Shown: piece by piece, positions 23,858 to 26,582 of the stretch
How the letters are laid out: every line of letters begins with the position of its first letter
Numbering within the stretch: position 1 is the stretch's first letter
Source of the DNA: Bacteroidetes bacterium QH_10_64_37
GTDB taxonomy: Bacteria > Bacteroidota > Rhodothermia > Rhodothermales > Salinibacteraceae
DNA length: 26,582 nucleotides
Assembly (NCBI GenBank): GCA_003023105.1
Contig: PXSZ01000062.1
Span: 1-26,582, forward strand
Reading direction: 5' to 3'
Translations under genes and position numbers: made by a program
The notes under the pieces: model-generated
What the model was told of the DNA's origin: nothing
The model's database searches: none
The model's input: only the letters and a program-made list of their open reading frames with translations

Positions 23858-25120
23858 ATGAAGAATTTAATCCGGAAACTGGATCCCTGGACGCTCCTGC
23901 TCTGGGCCGGGCTCGTGGGTGTGGGACTCGTGGCCCTCTACAGCACCACCCACGGCCCCGCCGTGGAGTACCTGAACGAGGGCGTGCGAGACAACTTTTA
24001 CCGCCAGCTCGCGTGGATCGGCGTGTCGGCCGTGGGGATTGGGATCACCCTGCTGCTTCCCGTTCGCTTCCTACGGTATGCCGCCTTTCCGATCTACGCT
24101 GCTACGCTGGTCCTCCTGATCCTCTCCCTCCTGGTGGGCGTGGAGGCGCACGGCACGCGGGCGTGGCTCACCCTCGGCCCCTTACAGATGCAGGTGTCGG
24201 AATTTGCCAAGGTGGGCACCGTGCTCGCTGTAGCGCAACTGCTGTCGGAGCGGCACACCCGAACGGCTCGAGACCTGAGCTTCGCGCTGAAGGCAGCGGC
24301 CCTTATCGTGGTACCCGCCGTGCTCGTCATCCTGCAAGACGACGTAGGCACGGCCCTGGTCTTCTTCGGCCTCGTGCCCATCATGCTCTTCTGGAGCGGA
24401 CTGTCCCTGACCGTCATTCTCCTCATGGTCTCGCCGGCCATCGCCGGATACCTCGCCCTCCTCTCCATCCCGGCCGCCCTCGTCTTTGCCGTTCTGTTCA
24501 CGGGCGTCCTTTGGTGGCACTCCGGACAGCGCTCCATCGCTGCCTTCGCGGCCACGTTCACGGGCGGCGTCACGGCCGTGATCTCGCTGGTGCTCGGCAA
24601 AATTCTCCAACCCTATCAGGTTCAGCGCCTCCTTTCGTTCACGAACCCGGACGCCGAGCAATTTCGGCAGGGCGTGGGCTTCCACCTCGTGCAGTCGAAG
24701 GTGGCCCTGCAATCGGGGGGGTTGTGGGGCACCGGCTTCATGCAGGGCCCGCAGACGCAGGGCGCCTACGTGCCTGAGCAGACGACCGACTTCATCTTCA
24801 GCGTCATCGCCGAGGAGTTCGGGCTCGCCGGCTCCCTCCTCGTGCTCGTCCTGCTGGCCGCCCTACTCCTGCGCCTGATTGCGCTCGGGACTGAGGTGAA
24901 GCACCCGTTCGGCAGCATCGTGGCGGCGGGCGCCGTGGGCGTCTACCTGATCCACATCTTCATCAATATCGGCATGGTGACGGGAATGCTCCCCGTCATT
25001 GGTCTGCCCCTCCCCTTTCTCTCGTACGGGGGCTCGGCCATGCTCGCCAACACGGCCCTCCTCGCCATCGTGCTCAACACCCACATGCGGCGCGAGGACC
25101 TCTCGATCTACGGCTACTGA
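23858..25120 (+). CDS. rodA: rod shape-determining glycosyltransferase RodA
   Basis: SEDS-family peptidoglycan glycosyltransferase that polymerises lipid II for elongation, paired with PBP2. The product is 420 residues with about ten membrane segments. Seen: the opening DPWTLLLWAGLVGVGLVALYS; HGTRAWLTLGPLQMQVSEFAKVG (98-120); QDDVGTALVFF (160-170); RLLSFTNPDAEQFRQGVGFHLVQS (257-280) leading into GGLWGTGF; PEQTTDFIFSVIAEEFG (306-322), whose Asp311 matches the essential Asp of E. coli RodA; and GLPLPFLSYGGSAM near the end. It is longer than E. coli RodA (370), with extra residues mainly in the middle membrane region. Start ATG at 23858 lies 12 nt after mrdA, without a visible Shine-Dalgarno. 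A paired element follows its stop. Confidence 0.96.
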   Translation: MKNLIRKLDPWTLLLWAGLVGVGLVALYSTTHGPAVEYLNEGVRDNFYRQLAWIGVSAVGIGITLLLPVRFLRYAAFPIYAATLVLLILSLLVGVEAHGTRAWLTLGPLQMQVSEFAKVGTVLAVAQLLSERHTRTARDLSFALKAAALIVVPAVLVILQDDVGTALVFFGLVPIMLFWSGLSLTVILLMVSPAIAGYLALLSIPAALVFAVLFTGVLWWHSGQRSIAAFAATFTGGVTAVISLVLGKILQPYQVQRLLSFTNPDAEQFRQGVGFHLVQSKVALQSGGLWGTGFMQGPQTQGAYVPEQTTDFIFSVIAEEFGLAGSLLVLVLLAALLLRLIALGTEVKHPFGSIVAAGAVGVYLIHIFINIGMVTGMLPVIGLPLPFLSYGGSAMLANTALLAIVLNTHMRREDLSIYGY

Positions 25121-25125
25121 TCGTG

Positions 25126-25196
25126 TTGAGGGCTGTGCGTTCAGCGTTTGTGCTGGGAAAAACTGCACACTCCACATGCATGTAATCAGCCCTCAA
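25126..25196 (+). repeat. long-range inverted repeat after rodA
   Basis: TTGAGGGCTG (25126-25135) pairs perfectly with CAGCCCTCAA (25187-25196). The enclosed 51 nt contain CAGC/GCTG and TGTGC/GCACA pairings, so a branched fold just after the rodA stop is possible. It is followed by TCTTCCAATTTG, which is only weakly terminator-like. It may be a terminator variant or an mRNA 3'-end structure. The region from here to the porin gene (to 25438) otherwise holds only minor hairpins; one near 25242-25259 precedes a minus-strand T-run (complement of 25228-25234) and could weakly terminate the porin gene. Confidence 0.45.
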
Positions 25197-25438
25197 TCTT
25201 CCAATTTGTAATCTCCCAATCCATTCCAAAAAAACCGACCGGCCCCCTTCGTCGAGGGCAGACCGACCGCGGCTCATCACGAGATAGCTCCGAAACCAAT
25301 ACGAACGGCCCCAGGGAGGCGGGCTCCCACCAGGCCCGTCCCTGAGACCGTCGTTTGACGGATTCGTCTGTGATCCGTCCCGTACAGTGCCTGCCTGAAC
25401 GTTCCGGAGTGGGAGCGCGAACACTGGGGGGACAGGCG

Positions 25439-26146
25439 CTAGAGACTGACCCCGAAGATGAAGTAGCTTCGCTCGCTGTACGGATTCAGGTAGTACGATG
25501 CGCTGACGGGCAGCGAGAAGGAGTCTGTAATCGGGATGCTCTTCGACGCCGATAGACTGAGCTTCGTGACGGCTGCGTCGGTGTCGGCGTCGGTGCCGTA
25601 GTATGCGGCGTCATCGTTCGGCGTGCCTCCAATCGCGAGCGACAGGTCCACGTCCTGCACGCTGAACGGGACGCCGGCCTCCAGCCAGATCTCGCTGTCG
25701 GCCCCGTGGGCGTTGATCGAGGCGGACAGGGAGACCGGTCCGCTGTAGCTCAGTCCCGGCTCAATGACGTGGGCGCCCGGGTCGCCGTAGTCGAAGAACT
25801 CGTTCCCCGGATTCGAGAAGTAGAAGTCCGTGACGCTCACCGAGAAGGTGCCCGCGGAGGTCTCGAACGCGTAGCTCGCGTAGAGATCATTCTCGTTCAC
25901 GGCACTCCCGTTCGCCGGACTGATGTCGAAGGACCCCCAGGCGCCGACCGTAAATCCGCCGGACGAGAAGGACAGGCTCGGCTGAATGGCCGCCGTGTTG
26001 CCAAAGTCCGTACCGCGCCAGACGTAGCGGCTCATAATGTCGGCCCCGAGGTCCACCGACTGGGCTTGCGCGGGCGACGCGAGGCACGTGCCGACGAACA
26101 GCAGGAGGAAGAACGGAACGAACAGTGTGTGTTTGCGATTTTTCAT
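25439..26146 (-). CDS. TorF-family putative outer-membrane porin
   Basis: A 235-residue exported barrel protein of the TorF/Gcw_chp type. Signal peptide to about residue 28 (ASPAQA, then QS). The mature start VDLGADIMSRYVWRGTDFGN (31-50) is the family hallmark (a Y-x-W/F-R-G segment after the signal). Alternating beta-strands follow, ending in FIFGVSL. Members are found next to ammonium transporter and P-II genes in many bacteria, as here, and probably let small nitrogen compounds cross the outer membrane; the exact solute is not proven. A GGAG nine bases before the ATG at 26146 is one of the few plausible Shine-Dalgarno sites in the window. It lies 305 nt downstream of the ammonium transporter end, same strand, with a hairpin between them, so it probably has its own promoter. 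Confidence 0.82.
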   Translation of the reverse strand: MKNRKHTLFVPFFLLLFVGTCLASPAQAQSVDLGADIMSRYVWRGTDFGNTAAIQPSLSFSSGGFTVGAWGSFDISPANGSAVNENDLYASYAFETSAGTFSVSVTDFYFSNPGNEFFDYGDPGAHVIEPGLSYSGPVSLSASINAHGADSEIWLEAGVPFSVQDVDLSLAIGGTPNDDAAYYGTDADTDAAVTKLSLSASKSIPITDSFSLPVSASYYLNPYSERSYFIFGVSL

Positions 26147-26397
26147 GGTTGGTGTCTCCAGTTGGTTCTTTTATCGTGGATTACGCGAGAAAGAATCGGG
26201 CGGGGACGCACCGGTCCAGGATGGGTCCTCGCCCTGGGGACATCGCTTTTTGTGTGTCGCGATTCCCTTCTGAGGAACGGGTCGCGCGCAGCGACCGCTC
26301 AGCACACCCTCCCCGTCCCCCGGAGGAAGACGGCCACCCGCCTTCCCCCGGGCATTTCCAATCGCCGGTCGCGCCGGCGGAAAAGGGGAGCGTGAAG
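26147..26397. other. intergenic region upstream of the TorF-like porin gene
   Basis: No gene seen. It contains a GGTCGC/GCGACC hairpin (26280-26285 with 26291-26296) and the presumed porin promoter, not identifiable with confidence. The amt terminator-like hairpin lies at its right edge. Confidence 0.5.
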
Positions 26398-26425
26398 GGG
26401 CCGACCGGTTCTCACCGACCGGCCC
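26398..26425 (-). terminator. possible terminator after the ammonium transporter gene
   Basis: GGGCCG pairs with CGGCCC at the base and CGGT with ACCG near a TCTC loop, with two mismatches between. It is 27 nt past the stop of the transporter gene. The minus-strand tail is pyrimidine-rich but has no clean T-run, so strength is uncertain. Confidence 0.45.
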
Positions 26426-26451
26426 GTCCGTTTGGCGACAAGCATGCAGCT

Positions 26452-26582
26452 CTACACGACTTCGGCCGCCGCCTCGCCGTCGGTCGTCTTCGCCTCCCCT
26501 GCACCGTTGGACATGCCGCCGAACTCCGGGTAGGCGTCCACGTCGTGCTCCAGCTGGTCGAGACCATAGGCCTCGTCGTCGA
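26452..26582 (-). CDS. amt: ammonium transporter, C-terminal tail (runs off the right edge)
   Basis: Only the last 43 codons are present. DDEAYGLDQLEHDVDAYPEF resembles the cytoplasmic tail of Amt proteins (EE-x-x-GLD-x-x-EHG-x-x-AY), the segment that contacts the P-II protein GlnK. It then runs on as an Ala/Gly/Glu-rich tail to a TAG at 26452. No membrane segment is in the window, so the call rests on this motif and on the adjacent TorF-type porin, a common partner. The tail after the motif is longer than in most Amt proteins. Confidence 0.72.
   Translation of the reverse strand, partial: DDEAYGLDQLEHDVDAYPEFGGMSNGAGEAKTTDGEAAAEVV

Overview
The window looks like a chromosomal segment of a Bacteroidota-type bacterium, most likely a halophilic or marine member of the Rhodothermales/Salinibacteraceae. 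The clues are a SusC/SusD pair, a CRTAC1-type FG-GAP/ASPIC lipoprotein, a TorF-type porin beside an ammonium transporter, GC-rich DNA, and start codons that mostly lack a Shine-Dalgarno sequence. The placement is inferred from gene content and has not been tested against a database.

Layout. 1-4631 (all minus strand): 5' part of adenine deaminase running off the left edge; a nitroreductase that has lost its C-terminal half; threonine synthase; a PQQ-dependent sugar dehydrogenase-like lipoprotein; a Met-rich DUF4168-like secreted protein with its own terminator; and tRNA-Pro(CGG) with a terminator. 4822-6714: long-chain acyl-CoA ligase. 7069-11832: a susC-susD operon ending in a clean terminator. 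11833-12851: a kilobase without protein genes, holding several hairpins, a promoter-like sequence and one strongly paired element that may be a structured RNA. 12852-16589: a divergent 1245-residue lipoprotein built from two successive FG-GAP/ASPIC modules. 16666-16976: a decayed lipoprotein gene. 17042-21330 (minus): pyrD and a large peptidase/beta-propeller/outer-membrane-barrel fusion. 21917-25120 (plus): the cell-elongation pair mrdA-rodA. 25439-26582 (minus): TorF-like porin and the C-terminal tail of an ammonium transporter.

How the genes work together. SusC and SusD should form one outer-membrane uptake complex, and the divergent double-CRTAC1 lipoprotein may be its surface partner. 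MrdA (PBP2) and RodA form the transpeptidase/glycosyltransferase pair of the elongasome. The TorF-like porin probably serves outer-membrane passage for ammonium or nitrogen uptake with Amt. The rest is housekeeping metabolism: threonine, pyrimidine, purine salvage and fatty-acid activation.

The items most worth a second look are the paired element at about 12595-12770 (possibly a solitary HEARO/omega-RNA-like transcript with no nuclease gene beside it), the duplicated CRTAC1 protein, the three-part peptidase-propeller-barrel fusion, a class 2-like dihydroorotate dehydrogenase with Cys where Ser is expected, the truncated nitroreductase and the decayed lipoprotein gene.
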